Assembly: GCF_042643265.1 (NCBI RefSeq) | Contig: NZ_JBHRRZ010000009.1 | Span: 1-64,000, forward strand | DNA: 64,000 nt | Origin: Virgibacillus_O sediminis | GTDB taxonomy: Bacteria; Bacillota; Bacilli; Bacillales; Amphibacillaceae | Direction of reading: 5' to 3' | In this document: positions 23,004 through 31,906 of the stretch, one piece after another | Numbering within the stretch: the first letter of the stretch is position 1 | How the letters are laid out: every line of letters begins with the position of its first letter | Program-made: the position numbers and the translations under genes | Notes under the pieces: generated by a model | What the model was told of the DNA's origin: nothing | The model's database searches: none | The model's input: only the letters and a program-made list of their open reading frames with translations

Positions 23004-24707
23004 TTACAGTTTAAAGGAGCGGACGAGTCCATTTAATTCTTCGGCCAGCTGGGCCAAGTCTTCGGAGTTGGCAGAGACTTCTTCCATGGAGCTGCTTGTC
23101 TGCTGTGCAGCTGCCGAGGTCTGTTCAACGCCTGCAGCGGATTCTTCCGATACAGCAGCAATCTCCTCGATGGAACTGCTCATCTCCTGGCTGGTCGCGG
23201 ACATGTCTGCCAGATTGCTGGTAACCGTCTGGATTCTGCTTACCATGTCACTGACCGCCTCATTGATTCTTCCAAAGGTTTCCCCGGTCGATTGGATTTG
23301 CCCAGTGCCTTTTTCCACTTCGGCATAACCGTTCTGCAGGGATTTCACTACACCGGAGGATTCAGTCTGGATGGTTCCGACAAAGCCGGTGATTTCTGTG
23401 ACCGAATTGGCCACCTGTTCGGCAAGCTTCCGCACTTCATCAGCAACCACTGCGAAACCGCGTCCCTGTTCACCGGCACGGGCTGCCTCGATGGCCGCGT
23501 TCAGTGCTAACAGGTTGGTCTGTTCTGCAATGTCTTTGATGACCGTAACCAGTTTGGAAATTTCCTTGGATTGGGTATCAAGCCCCTGCACTTTTTCAAC
23601 GGACTCTTTGACAATCTGATCAATCATGTTCATCTGTTGTACAGATTCTTGCATTAGCTTGCTACCGTCGCCGGTCATTTTAAGTACATCCTGGGAAGAA
23701 TGGTGGATGGTTTCTCCATTGGCATTCGCTTCCTGGACCTTAGCTGAAAACGTTGCGGCATTCATTGACAGTGTGCTTGCATTGTTCGCCTGTGTTTCCG
23801 ACCCGTTGGCGATTTCCTCCATGGTGGTGGCAATCTGTTCGGAACCGGTTCTCACTTCATTGGCCGATTGGGTCAATTCTTCACTTTGGCTGGAAACAGT
23901 TTCTGATACGGTGCTGATTCTCTGAAGCAGTTCCCGCATGCTGCTGTTCATTTCATTGGTCGCTGTGACCAGATGGCCTATTTCGTCCCGCGATTTTATC
24001 GTCAGCGGCTGATTGCTCAGGTCTCCGTCGGCAATCGACTTCATCCGCTCCATAACAATGCCGAGCGGGGTGGTGATGCTTCTGGAGGTGAAGATGGCAA
24101 TCAATATTCCTAAGATCAGGACGGCAAGAGTGATGCTCATTCCGAACATCAGGGAACGTTCACCGCCTTCAATGACTTCCTGACCCATTTCGTTAATGAT
24201 GTCTTCCCGTTCAGCGGCCATTTCCTGAAAGCCGTCGGACAATTCGATGGTGAGCGGCTGAACCTGGTTTTCCATGATTTGCATGGCTTCCTCGGTATTC
24301 CCGGCATCATATTCGGCAAATACCTCATCTGTCAAGGTGCCCCACTGGACCTTCCGCTCAATCAACCGCTCCACTTTTTCGGAATCACTTAGTTCAAGGA
24401 CCTTATTTTCAAGGGCAATGCTCTCTTCCAGTGTATCGTTGAATGCCTGTCTATGCTGCTCGTCTCCGTATAGAAGGTAGCCCCGTAGCATGCTGGTCCG
24501 TTCTGCCATGTTGATGGCCAGCTGTTCATCTGTAATCAGCAGCTCGAGCTGATAATCCATGATCTCCCGCATTTCTTTGTTGGTGTTGCTCGTGGTGACA
24601 GCATGGAAGATCCCCAACAGGAGCACCAGAGCGGTGATGGACAGGAATCCGGCGAGCAATTTCGTTTTGATGCTTTTGAAGTTCCGTAGTTTATTCAAAT
24701 TTTCCAC
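23004..24707 (-). CDS. Methyl-accepting chemotaxis protein
   Basis: Membrane chemoreceptor of 567 residues. TM1 is at about 15-37 (TKLLAGFLSITALVLLLGIF) and TM2 at about 185-207 (FGMSITLAVLILGILIAIFT). The outside domain of about 150 residues is helical, like a four-helix-bundle sensor (MREIMDYQLELLITDEQLAI). A HAMP domain (RSITTPLGIVMERMKSIADG) and the signalling coiled coil follow, with the conserved tip (LLALNAAIEAARAGEQGRGF AVVADEVRKLAE). Ligand unknown. Its place inside the cheA operon suggests it is the dedicated receptor of this pathway. Confidence 0.95.
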   Translation of the reverse strand: MENLNKLRNFKSIKTKLLAGFLSITALVLLLGIFHAVTTSNTNKEMREIMDYQLELLITDEQLAINMAERTSMLRGYLLYGDEQHRQAFNDTLEESIALENKVLELSDSEKVERLIERKVQWGTLTDEVFAEYDAGNTEEAMQIMENQVQPLTIELSDGFQEMAAEREDIINEMGQEVIEGGERSLMFGMSITLAVLILGILIAIFTSRSITTPLGIVMERMKSIADGDLSNQPLTIKSRDEIGHLVTATNEMNSSMRELLQRISTVSETVSSQSEELTQSANEVRTGSEQIATTMEEIANGSETQANNASTLSMNAATFSAKVQEANANGETIHHSSQDVLKMTGDGSKLMQESVQQMNMIDQIVKESVEKVQGLDTQSKEISKLVTVIKDIAEQTNLLALNAAIEAARAGEQGRGFAVVADEVRKLAEQVANSVTEITGFVGTIQTESSGVVKSLQNGYAEVEKGTGQIQSTGETFGRINEAVSDMVSRIQTVTSNLADMSATSQEMSSSIEEIAAVSEESAAGVEQTSAAAQQTSSSMEEVSANSEDLAQLAEELNGLVRSFKL

Positions 24708-24723
24708 CTCATGTATCTATTTT

Positions 24724-25080
24724 TTAAAGAACCTTTTGGATTGCTTCTTGAATTCGTTCAGGACTGAAGGGCTTGACGATGAAATCCTTGGCGCCGGCTT
24801 TGATGGCCTCGAGCACCATGGACTGCTGGCCCATCGCGGAACACATGATGATTTTCGCATCCGGATGGTGTTTTTTGATTTCCTTCACCGCATCGACGCC
24901 GTTCATTTCCGGCATGGTGATATCCATCGTAACGAGCTCCGGCATGAGTTCTGCATACTTCAGGACGGATTCTTCCCCATTGGCTGCTTCGCCGACGACC
25001 TCATGCCCCTGTTTCGTGAGTACATCCTTCAGCTGCATCCGCATGAAGGCTGCATCATCTGTAATCAATACCTTTGCCAT
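24724..25080 (-). CDS. cheY: CheY-type response regulator
   Basis: Single receiver domain of 118 residues: D8/D9 (ITDDA) for the metal, phospho-acceptor D53 (VTMDITMPEMNG), S81 and K103 (IVKPFS). It would take phosphate from CheA and carry the signal to the flagellar switch or another output. Its ATG overlaps the cheW stop codon by one base (TAATG), showing translational coupling. Confidence 0.93.
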   Translation of the reverse strand: MAKVLITDDAAFMRMQLKDVLTKQGHEVVGEAANGEESVLKYAELMPELVTMDITMPEMNGVDAVKEIKKHHPDAKIIMCSAMGQQSMVLEAIKAGAKDFIVKPFSPERIQEAIQKVL

Positions 25081-25562
25081 TATCGTTCAACCTCCGTGTT
25101 CGTGCTGCCGGCTGCTTGTTTGGCCTCCGACATTTCTTCCAGATTCAGGACCTTTTCCAAGTCCAGTAAAATCAATAATTTTTCCTCGACTTTGGCGACT
25201 CCGTTGATATAGCTTCCGGACAAACTACCGACCGTTTCCGGCGGGGAATCGATCAGGGATTGCTCGAGATCGATGACATCTGTCGCGGAATCAACCAACA
25301 GCCCGACCTGGGTATCATTGATATGAACAATCAAAATTCTGGTACTTGCCGTATGTTCAGCTGTACCGATCTGCAGCCGGCCTTTCAAGTCGATGACCGG
25401 TGTAATTTCCCCGCGCAGGTTCATGACACCCTGAATGAATGGGGAGGTGTTAGGAACAGGTGTAATATGTGTCACTTTCTCAATGGAAAGCACCTGCTGG
25501 ATATGAACACCGTAATGCTCGGTATTGAGCTGGAACACAATAAATTTCTTCAGTTCTTCCAT
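25080..25562 (-). CDS. cheW: Chemotaxis coupling protein CheW
   Basis: Links chemoreceptors to CheA. The 160-residue protein is a single CheW domain, with LKKFIVFQLNTEHYGVHIQQ at the start and conserved MNLRGEITPVIDL. A C-terminal tail after about residue 145 is not conserved. A good AAGGAGG precedes the start; cheA lies 28 bases upstream. Confidence 0.94.
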   Translation of the reverse strand: MEELKKFIVFQLNTEHYGVHIQQVLSIEKVTHITPVPNTSPFIQGVMNLRGEITPVIDLKGRLQIGTAEHTASTRILIVHINDTQVGLLVDSATDVIDLEQSLIDSPPETVGSLSGSYINGVAKVEEKLLILLDLEKVLNLEEMSEAKQAAGSTNTEVER

Positions 25563-25590
25563 ATAGTAGGACCTCCTTTATAAGTGGCTG

Positions 25591-27693
25591 TTATTTAATC
25601 AGTGCATTTGGATCGATAATCAGGGAAATCCTTCCGTCTCCGAGAATGGTGGCGCCGGAGATGGCATAAGTGTCCTTGAAATACATACCCAGTGATTTAA
25701 GTACGACTTCCTTTTGTCCAAGGAAGGAATCAACGACAAGGCCGCTGACCTTATCTCCCTTACGGACAATGACGACGGATTTTCTTCGTTTATCTTCCTG
25801 TCTGTCTTTCAGGTTGAAGATCTCGTCCAGGTGGATGAGCGGGATCACCTTTCCGCGGAAATCGATGACCGGTTCTCCTTTGACATACATGGTATCCTGC
25901 TCCTTCAACAGCACCGTTTCCACAATAGAGGAGAGGGGAATCGCATACGTCTCTTCCTGGATTTTGACCAGTAACGTGGCGAGGATGGACAGGGTTAAAG
26001 GTAGCTGGATAGTGAACTTGCTGCCCTTTCCAAGCTCTGAGCGGGTGGAGATATGGCCGCCGAGGGATTCGATGGTCGTTCGGACTACATCGAGGCCGAC
26101 CCCGCGCCCGGAAATATCCGATACATTCTCTGCGGTACTAAAGCCCGGTTCGAATAACAGGGCATATACCTCTTCATCTGCCATCATTTTCGCTTGGTCG
26201 TCGGTGATTAATCCTCTGTTCAAGGCTTTGTCCAACACTTTATCCCGGTCGATTCCTGCGCCGTCATCCTCCATTTCAATAACCACCTGGTTGCCGCGGT
26301 GGAAAGCACGGAGACTTAACTGGCCTTCTTCCGGCTTTCCTTTCTCCCGCCTCTCCTCAGGCAGCTCTACTCCATGATCGACGGAATTGCGGATCAAATG
26401 GACGAGCGGATCACCGATTTCATCAATGACTGTCCGGTCCAATTCGGTATCCGCACCGGAAATTTGCAAGTCGATCTTCTTGCCGAGTTCCTTGGCGAGT
26501 CCACGGATCATGCGGGGGAAGCGGTTGAATACCTGCTCGATGGGCACCATTCTCATGGTCAGCATGATGTCCTGCATGTCCTTGGACACCCGGGAAAGAT
26601 GCTCAACGGTATCGATGAGCTCCATGTCGCCGGACCGCTTGGAAATCTCCTCGAGCCGCCCCCGGTCGATGACGACTTCTTCAAACAGATTGATCAGCTG
26701 GTCGATCCGTTCGATGTTGAGGCGGATGGTTTTGGAAGACTGCCGCTTCTGTTGGTGGGACTGCTCGTCCGTTTGCTCCTCCTCTGGTGTTTCGGCGGGA
26801 AGTTCCGATGGTTCTGGTTGCGGCTCTTCCGGTAATTTGGCGGAGGCGTCCTCCGCCACCGCAGACAGCTCTTCCGTGACTTCGTCGGGAACGTCTTCAA
26901 CCACTGCGGGCTTCTCTTCAGGGGGTTCCCCGGAAGCTGCCGTAAGGGTCTGGGTTGGCAGGACCGTCCAATCAGCCCGGTGTATTTCTGAAATGTTCAA
27001 TACACTGTTTTTAACTTCCTGTGGGTCTGCCTCGGTAAGGACGAGGGCCAAAAACGAAGACCCGAATTGTTCGTCCTCCAACTCTTCCACGGTGGGAATG
27101 GTTTTAATGAGCTCCCCCAGATTGCTGAGGGTTTCCACTACCATGAAGGCGCGCACGCCCTTCAACAGGACATCCTCCTGCAGCTCAACCTCCAGCTGGA
27201 TCGCATGATAGCCCTGTTCCTGCGCTTGGGCAATGACGGCGGACTGGAATTCGTCCAATTCCATCACCGATGGTTCCGGTGCAACCGGGGCAGGTGGAGG
27301 TATGTCGGCGGGTTCGCCTGTTTCTAATCGCCGGAGTTCTTCGACCAGAGAGGAAACATCCTTCTTCCCGGTGCCGCCTTCACTGATGCTTTCGACCATT
27401 TCCTCCAAAGCTTCCAGGCAAGAAAAAGCTGTGTCGATCACCTCGGTCGTGACATCCAGTTTTTTGTTGCGGATGAGATCCAGCACATTTTCCATCTGAT
27501 GGGTGAGGGAGGAGATATCATCGAACTCCATCGTAGCTGCCATCCCTTTCAGCGTATGGGCGGAACGGAAGATCTCTTCCACGATCGACAGGTCCTCCGG
27601 CTGCTTTTCCAAAAGCAGCAGGTTGTCATTGACTGCTTGCAAGTGGTCCCGGCTTTCATCCAGGAACATTTCTGTGTATTGGTTTGTATCCAT
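25591..27693 (-). CDS. cheA: Chemotaxis histidine kinase CheA
   Basis: The central kinase of the pathway. Domains: HPt (1-105, phosphorylated H46 in IFRSAHTLKGMAATM), a P2-like response-regulator docking domain (about 145-250), a Pro/Glu-rich linker (about 255-320), the dimerisation domain P3 with TIRLNIERIDQLINLFEEVV, the ATPase P4 (HLIRNSVDHGVE, MEDDGAGID, GRGVGLDVVR) and a CheW-like P5. The start at 27693 follows AAGGAAGG; an ATG or TTG at 27711 is less well placed. At 700 residues it is full length. First gene of the operon, behind a sigma-D-like promoter and a leader of about 240 bases. Confidence 0.95.
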   Translation of the reverse strand: MDTNQYTEMFLDESRDHLQAVNDNLLLLEKQPEDLSIVEEIFRSAHTLKGMAATMEFDDISSLTHQMENVLDLIRNKKLDVTTEVIDTAFSCLEALEEMVESISEGGTGKKDVSSLVEELRRLETGEPADIPPPAPVAPEPSVMELDEFQSAVIAQAQEQGYHAIQLEVELQEDVLLKGVRAFMVVETLSNLGELIKTIPTVEELEDEQFGSSFLALVLTEADPQEVKNSVLNISEIHRADWTVLPTQTLTAASGEPPEEKPAVVEDVPDEVTEELSAVAEDASAKLPEEPQPEPSELPAETPEEEQTDEQSHQQKRQSSKTIRLNIERIDQLINLFEEVVIDRGRLEEISKRSGDMELIDTVEHLSRVSKDMQDIMLTMRMVPIEQVFNRFPRMIRGLAKELGKKIDLQISGADTELDRTVIDEIGDPLVHLIRNSVDHGVELPEERREKGKPEEGQLSLRAFHRGNQVVIEMEDDGAGIDRDKVLDKALNRGLITDDQAKMMADEEVYALLFEPGFSTAENVSDISGRGVGLDVVRTTIESLGGHISTRSELGKGSKFTIQLPLTLSILATLLVKIQEETYAIPLSSIVETVLLKEQDTMYVKGEPVIDFRGKVIPLIHLDEIFNLKDRQEDKRRKSVVIVRKGDKVSGLVVDSFLGQKEVVLKSLGMYFKDTYAISGATILGDGRISLIIDPNALIK

Positions 27694-27842
27694 ATAAGCC
27701 TTCCTTTCCAATGGACGGCCAGTCCAGCAATAAATAATGATGGATTCTCCATGGTTAACGGAGGGGATAGGTTAGCCTGATTTGGCCGCATTTCCCTGCA
27801 TCATTATTCGGAGTGGTGATCCGGTTGTGGAATCGTTTTTTC

Positions 27843-27900
27843 TCCTATGTAAGCCGCGGTCCCATAGGCGTCAAGGTTTCGCCCTTACGAGGTCACCATA
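27843..27900 (-). ncRNA. Structured leader segment of the cheA mRNA, candidate regulatory RNA
   Basis: On the minus strand the leader can form two adjacent hairpins: AAGG..CCTT (27886-27873) with loop GCGAAA, and CCTATG..CATAGG (27868-27844). GTAAG and CTTAC can also pair across both. Chemotaxis genes are frequent targets of cyclic-di-GMP riboswitches, but the conserved core of that class is not clearly present. Function unproven. Confidence 0.3.
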
Positions 27901-27935
27901 TTACAGGTAGTTCGATTCATAGACTTCTAATCTAT

Positions 27936-27963
27936 TCATCGGACAAATTACTTAATTTGTGTA
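27936..27963 (-). promoter_or_regulatory. Sigma-D-like promoter for the chemotaxis operon
   Basis: On the minus strand: TACA (27963-27960), 16-base spacer, TCCGATGA (27943-27936). The core CCGAT of the sigma-D -10 box is kept. The position about 240 bases before cheA fits a motility-type promoter with a long leader. Confidence 0.45.
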
Positions 27964-28333
27964 GAGGAAAACGAAAAACGGAATTATACGAATGCTGGGA
28001 AGGATGCGGGTAATAGAGGAAGGAATTTTTAGAAGACAAGGCGCGGTGGGCACAAAGAAAATTCTTATGGTATCTTGGCAAGAGGAATGGGTTTAGGAAA
28101 TGAGCCTGTTCCGTTTTTTATGGAACCGCAAATTACAAACCGTTATACCTAGTCCCTTGAGTCCTATTATCCACCATATATTAATCTGTAACCTACACAG
28201 AAAGAAGAGCCTATCGATTGAAATTCAGCCTGATTATTTCGGGGGTAGTGTGCCCTTGTTTCACTCTAATCCATCTTGCTAAAAGTGAATCCTTCATTGC
28301 TCTTACGAGAAGGAAAACCCTATAAAACATCAG
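27964..28333. other. Gap between divergent chemotaxis operon and subtilase gene
   Basis: No gene, terminator or repeat stands out. Short frames exist on the plus strand but have no ribosome sites or protein-like character. Confidence 0.4.
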
Positions 28334-28399
28334 CCTGACAGGGAATCTCTATGGAAAACTAGTTTTTTCATCTAGCAAAATCTGCCGGATTCTGTCAGG
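28334..28399 (+). promoter_or_regulatory. Long inverted repeat upstream of the first subtilase
   Basis: CCTGACAGGGAATC (28334-28347) and GATTCTGTCAGG (28388-28399) are inverse copies except for a two-base gap, with 40 bases between. It could be an operator pair or a large hairpin. Confidence 0.4.
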
Positions 28400-28405
28400 T
28401 TATCT

Positions 28406-28435
28406 TTATGATTAACTAGCTGACTATGGTATAAT
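28406..28435 (+). promoter_or_regulatory. Sigma-A-type promoter of the first subtilase gene
   Basis: TTATGA (28406-28411), 18-base spacer, TATAAT (28430-28435), 37 bases before the start codon. Confidence 0.5.
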
Positions 28436-28471
28436 TTTCCACAAATCATCTATGAAAAAGGAGAGGATGTT

Positions 28472-31400
28472 TTGGGTACCAGAGATTGGAAGAATGTTGG
28501 AGTGATTTTTGCCATTATTCTATTACTCTTTCAACCCGTTGCTGGCGTATATGCCACAGCAGAGGTAGATAACGGAATGGACAGGATCAAAGACCAGCAG
28601 CAAAAGGCGCCCGAAAGCCCGATTTCAGACACAGACAAAGAAAAAATGAAAGATGTGATGCGGGACGCGGAAAAAAAGATGCGGATCCTGCAATCAAGTG
28701 GGGAAAACGAGAAAGGAAGTCTTGAGAGCTTCCGTAAACACTATATAAAGAAAGAAGAAGGGGACAGGCAGCTCCAGAGCGCGAAATCTGTCGACCTGTC
28801 GGAGGTGAGTGACAGGGGAGTCATCCTCCATATGGAAGACGGCAGCAGACCGAACACGAGCAGCCATCCCATTGACTTGAAAGATGTACCGGAGCATCTA
28901 GAGCAGCAGAATATATATTTGGCGAGGGTTCAGGATGAGGCTGATTACAACCAGGTGCTAAAAGCCCTGAAGCAGGACGAGGGTGTTCTGACGGCTGAGC
29001 CTGATTACATCCTGGAAACTTCCTATACGCCGAGTGATCCATACTACAACCAGCAATGGCATCTCCCGGCCATCAATATGGAGCGGGCCTGGGATGTGGA
29101 ACGGGGATCCGCGGATGTAACTGTGGCTGTGCTGGACTCGGGGGTGAATGCCGGACATCCTGATCTGCAGGGAAGGGTTCTTCCCGGATATGACTTTGTA
29201 AATGAGGACAGCGACCCTTCAGATGATCATGGACACGGCACAATGGTTGCCGGGGTCATAGCGGCCAATGTCAACCAAACAGGATCTGCAGGGATGGATA
29301 TGCATGCGGATATCCTGCCTGTCAAGGTCGCCAATGACCTTGGCCATGTTTCATCCCTCGACTCAGTTGCCGGCATCTATTATGCTATCGAGCAGGGAGT
29401 CGATGTCATCAATATGAGCTATGGTGGCTACCAGTTCCATAAAGCTTCCCGCGATGCACTCTGGGAGGCGTACCAGCAGGGAATCTTGGTTATTGCCGCA
29501 GCCGGCAATGACGGGATCAGCGACCCATCCTACCCGGCTTCCTATGAGTTTGTCATCAGTGTAGCAGCAACCAATGAAGCGGGCAATCCGGCAAGCTTCT
29601 CTAATTTTGGCAACATGATTGATATCGCTGCGCCAGGGACCAACATCATCAGTCCAAACCATCTAAATACTTACAGCTCGGCGAATGGCACATCATTCTC
29701 TGCTCCGGTGGTCAGTGGAGTAGCGAGCCTGTTGAAAGCAAGGAATCCCGGCTGGGAGCCGTGGGAAATCGAATGGGCCTTGGAAAGTGAGGCAGTTCCA
29801 ACCGGACAAGCGGAATGGGAGAACAGGAAAGGGTATGGAAGAGTGGATGCTTATGAATCTCTGACAGCAAGTCTTCCCTCCTTGAGCGGGGACGTTTCCA
29901 ATGAGAGAAGTGGAGCACGCCAGCTGAACTCGGGCGAGGCGGTGACGGAACTTATGGATATGCCGCAGGATACCGACTGGTATTCTTTTGACATCGGTCA
30001 AACCGCTTCTGTCACCTTGGATCTAACCGTAGAGGCAAACCATCAAGATTTGGTGGGAGTGGTTTATAAGTATAATGGAGATACGGTGACAGATCAGCAG
30101 GTGATCGATGACGGGGCAATGGGAGACAGCGAGCAATTGACCTTCACCACAGACCCGGGAACCTATTATTTGGCAGTCTATGATTATAATAACCATTGGT
30201 CGGAGACCCCTTATAAGGTACAAGCCGACATTGACACTTCCATCAGTGAGGAAGATTATGATATCTGGGAAGTGGAGCCGAATGACCAAGTCGCAGATGC
30301 GACGACTTTGCCATATGAGATGATAGGGGCAGGGGCCTTCCAGACTGCAGACGATCTGGACATATATGAAGTGGAGCTTCCATACTGGGGAGATATCCTC
30401 CTGTCGGCTGCAGCCGACAGTAATGCCGTGAGGAATGATCCATCAGCCATTTTGCTGGATGAAGATGGAAATGTGATCCACGAATCACAGGTATATCAAG
30501 AAGTTGACAATGATTTGAAGATCAATTCGGTCAGCTATGACAACATAGAGCCGGGAACCTATTATATTGTAGCAGCCAATATGCAGAATTACGCAGTAGA
30601 CAGGCCGTACTTGATTGATATCAGTTATATTGGCGAAGTATATGGAGAAGTTGCAATACCACAGGCTTCCCTGGAAAGCGGAACATACACAGGCGACATT
30701 GAGGTAGAGTTGACCGCCGAGGATGGAACGAATGTCATCTACACCCTGGATGGCACGGAGCCGGGCCCGCAAAACGGCCGGCAGTATACAGGACCGATAA
30801 CTATGAAGGAAGACACTACCCTTAAAGCCGTCGCCGTTGTGGATGGGCGAATCAGTAAAACGGCAGAATTTAACTATATCATTGAACAGGTAAATCTAGC
30901 ACCACCGACAGCCAATATCTCTTCAGGGGAAGAGTTCAATGAGCCATTTGAACTGGAACTTACCAGCAATCTGCCGGACGCCAATATCATTTACACGGTT
31001 GATGGCACGGAACCAACACCAAGCCATGGAGTGCTTTACGAGGGGCCTATTACTATTGAGGAAACTACGGAAGTAAAGGCTATTTCGGTCCTTGGCAGCA
31101 TGGTCAGTGATGTAAGCAGCTTTATATACTATTATGTGCCCGCAGCAGAGGAGCCTGTAACGGAGGAACCGGAAGAGCCGTCGCCAAGTGAACCGGAGGA
31201 ACCTGTAGCAGAGGAACCGGAAGAGCCGGCACCAAATGTACCAGCGGAACCTGTGATTACAAAATTCCCTGATGTCAATCGGTATGAGCAGGAGATCGGA
31301 TATCTGGCTGGATTGGGGATTATCCGGGGCTATCGGGACGGCACTTTCCGTCCGGAACAAAATGTGAACCGGCTGCAGGCTGTACAGATGATTCTCCAGG

Positions 31401-31777
31401 AGATGGATATTGATGTGGAAAATTATGATGCACCGGATCCTGGATTCACGGATGTCCGTCCTGGCTCTTATGGATATGAGTATATAGCCGCCGCTGTCGA
31501 AATAGGCTTTATCAAAGGGAAGCAGAATAACACCTTCGATAAGGGAGGATCCTTGACCCGAGGACAAATGGCGGCCATCCTGACAAATGCCTATAATTTG
31601 GAGGCTCAGGGGACTGTAAACTTTACGGATGTCCACCAAGGGCATTGGGCATATGATGTGGTGAACGCCCTTGTCTCAAATGGAATTGCCAGAGGGTATA
31701 CGGACAATACCTTCCGTCCGGGTACACCTGTCAGCAGGCAACATTTCTCTGTGTTCCTCTATAATTATTTACAATAA
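28472..31777 (+). CDS. Wall-bound subtilisin-family serine protease with three SLH domains
   Basis: Large secreted protease (1101 residues). TTG start with AAAAGGAG upstream; signal peptide 1-31 (VGVIFAIILLLFQPVAGVYA). A propeptide (about 60-185) precedes the S8 domain with D222 (VAVLDSGV), H255 (DDHGHGTMVAG) and S408 (NGTSFSAP). Then come two PPC-type beta domains (about 475-590 and 595-720), two chitobiase C-terminal-like domains (IYTLDGTEPGP, IYTVDGTEPTP), a Pro/Glu-rich linker (about 890-925) and three SLH domains to the end. It would process proteins at the cell surface, perhaps S-layer or flagellar proteins. A shorter paralogue is at 38122. Confidence 0.93.
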   Translation: MGTRDWKNVGVIFAIILLLFQPVAGVYATAEVDNGMDRIKDQQQKAPESPISDTDKEKMKDVMRDAEKKMRILQSSGENEKGSLESFRKHYIKKEEGDRQLQSAKSVDLSEVSDRGVILHMEDGSRPNTSSHPIDLKDVPEHLEQQNIYLARVQDEADYNQVLKALKQDEGVLTAEPDYILETSYTPSDPYYNQQWHLPAINMERAWDVERGSADVTVAVLDSGVNAGHPDLQGRVLPGYDFVNEDSDPSDDHGHGTMVAGVIAANVNQTGSAGMDMHADILPVKVANDLGHVSSLDSVAGIYYAIEQGVDVINMSYGGYQFHKASRDALWEAYQQGILVIAAAGNDGISDPSYPASYEFVISVAATNEAGNPASFSNFGNMIDIAAPGTNIISPNHLNTYSSANGTSFSAPVVSGVASLLKARNPGWEPWEIEWALESEAVPTGQAEWENRKGYGRVDAYESLTASLPSLSGDVSNERSGARQLNSGEAVTELMDMPQDTDWYSFDIGQTASVTLDLTVEANHQDLVGVVYKYNGDTVTDQQVIDDGAMGDSEQLTFTTDPGTYYLAVYDYNNHWSETPYKVQADIDTSISEEDYDIWEVEPNDQVADATTLPYEMIGAGAFQTADDLDIYEVELPYWGDILLSAAADSNAVRNDPSAILLDEDGNVIHESQVYQEVDNDLKINSVSYDNIEPGTYYIVAANMQNYAVDRPYLIDISYIGEVYGEVAIPQASLESGTYTGDIEVELTAEDGTNVIYTLDGTEPGPQNGRQYTGPITMKEDTTLKAVAVVDGRISKTAEFNYIIEQVNLAPPTANISSGEEFNEPFELELTSNLPDANIIYTVDGTEPTPSHGVLYEGPITIEETTEVKAISVLGSMVSDVSSFIYYYVPAAEEPVTEEPEEPSPSEPEEPVAEEPEEPAPNVPAEPVITKFPDVNRYEQEIGYLAGLGIIRGYRDGTFRPEQNVNRLQAVQMILQEMDIDVENYDAPDPGFTDVRPGSYGYEYIAAAVEIGFIKGKQNNTFDKGGSLTRGQMAAILTNAYNLEAQGTVNFTDVHQGHWAYDVVNALVSNGIARGYTDNTFRPGTPVSRQHFSVFLYNYLQ

Positions 31778-31840
31778 TTACAAGAAACTGGAAGCTGCAG
31801 ATGGGCAATAGCTAGTGATATGATAGAGAAGGGAAAAGGA

Positions 31841-31873
31841 AGAAGTTGGAGAAATCTTGCTCCAGCTTCTTTC
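31841..31873 (+). terminator. Hairpin between the subtilase and the SLH-MBL gene
   Basis: AGAAGTTGGAG pairs with CTCCAGCTTCT over ten positions, followed by a T/C-rich tail without a clean T-run. It may be a weak terminator or processing hairpin. Confidence 0.5.
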
Positions 31874-31906
31874 TGCATATCTACCAATCTTAGAGGAGGA
31901 AACCGA

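Noticed and set aside
25670..27327. Several open frames on the plus strand opposite cheA
   Set aside because: They arise from the biased codons of cheA read backwards; Ser/Arg/Leu-rich, no ribosome sites, while CheA is complete.
27843..27900. Cyclic-di-GMP-I riboswitch before cheA
   Set aside because: GACGC and AAACC occur, but the GNRA-capped stem and the order of the conserved core are missing; kept only as an unclassified structured leader.
27813..28282. Two short plus-strand frames between cheA and the subtilase
   Set aside because: They overlap the leader of cheA or lack ribosome sites; no recognisable sequence.
30923..31645. 240-residue open frame opposite the first subtilase
   Set aside because: Antisense to chitobiase-like and SLH domains; no protein-like features.
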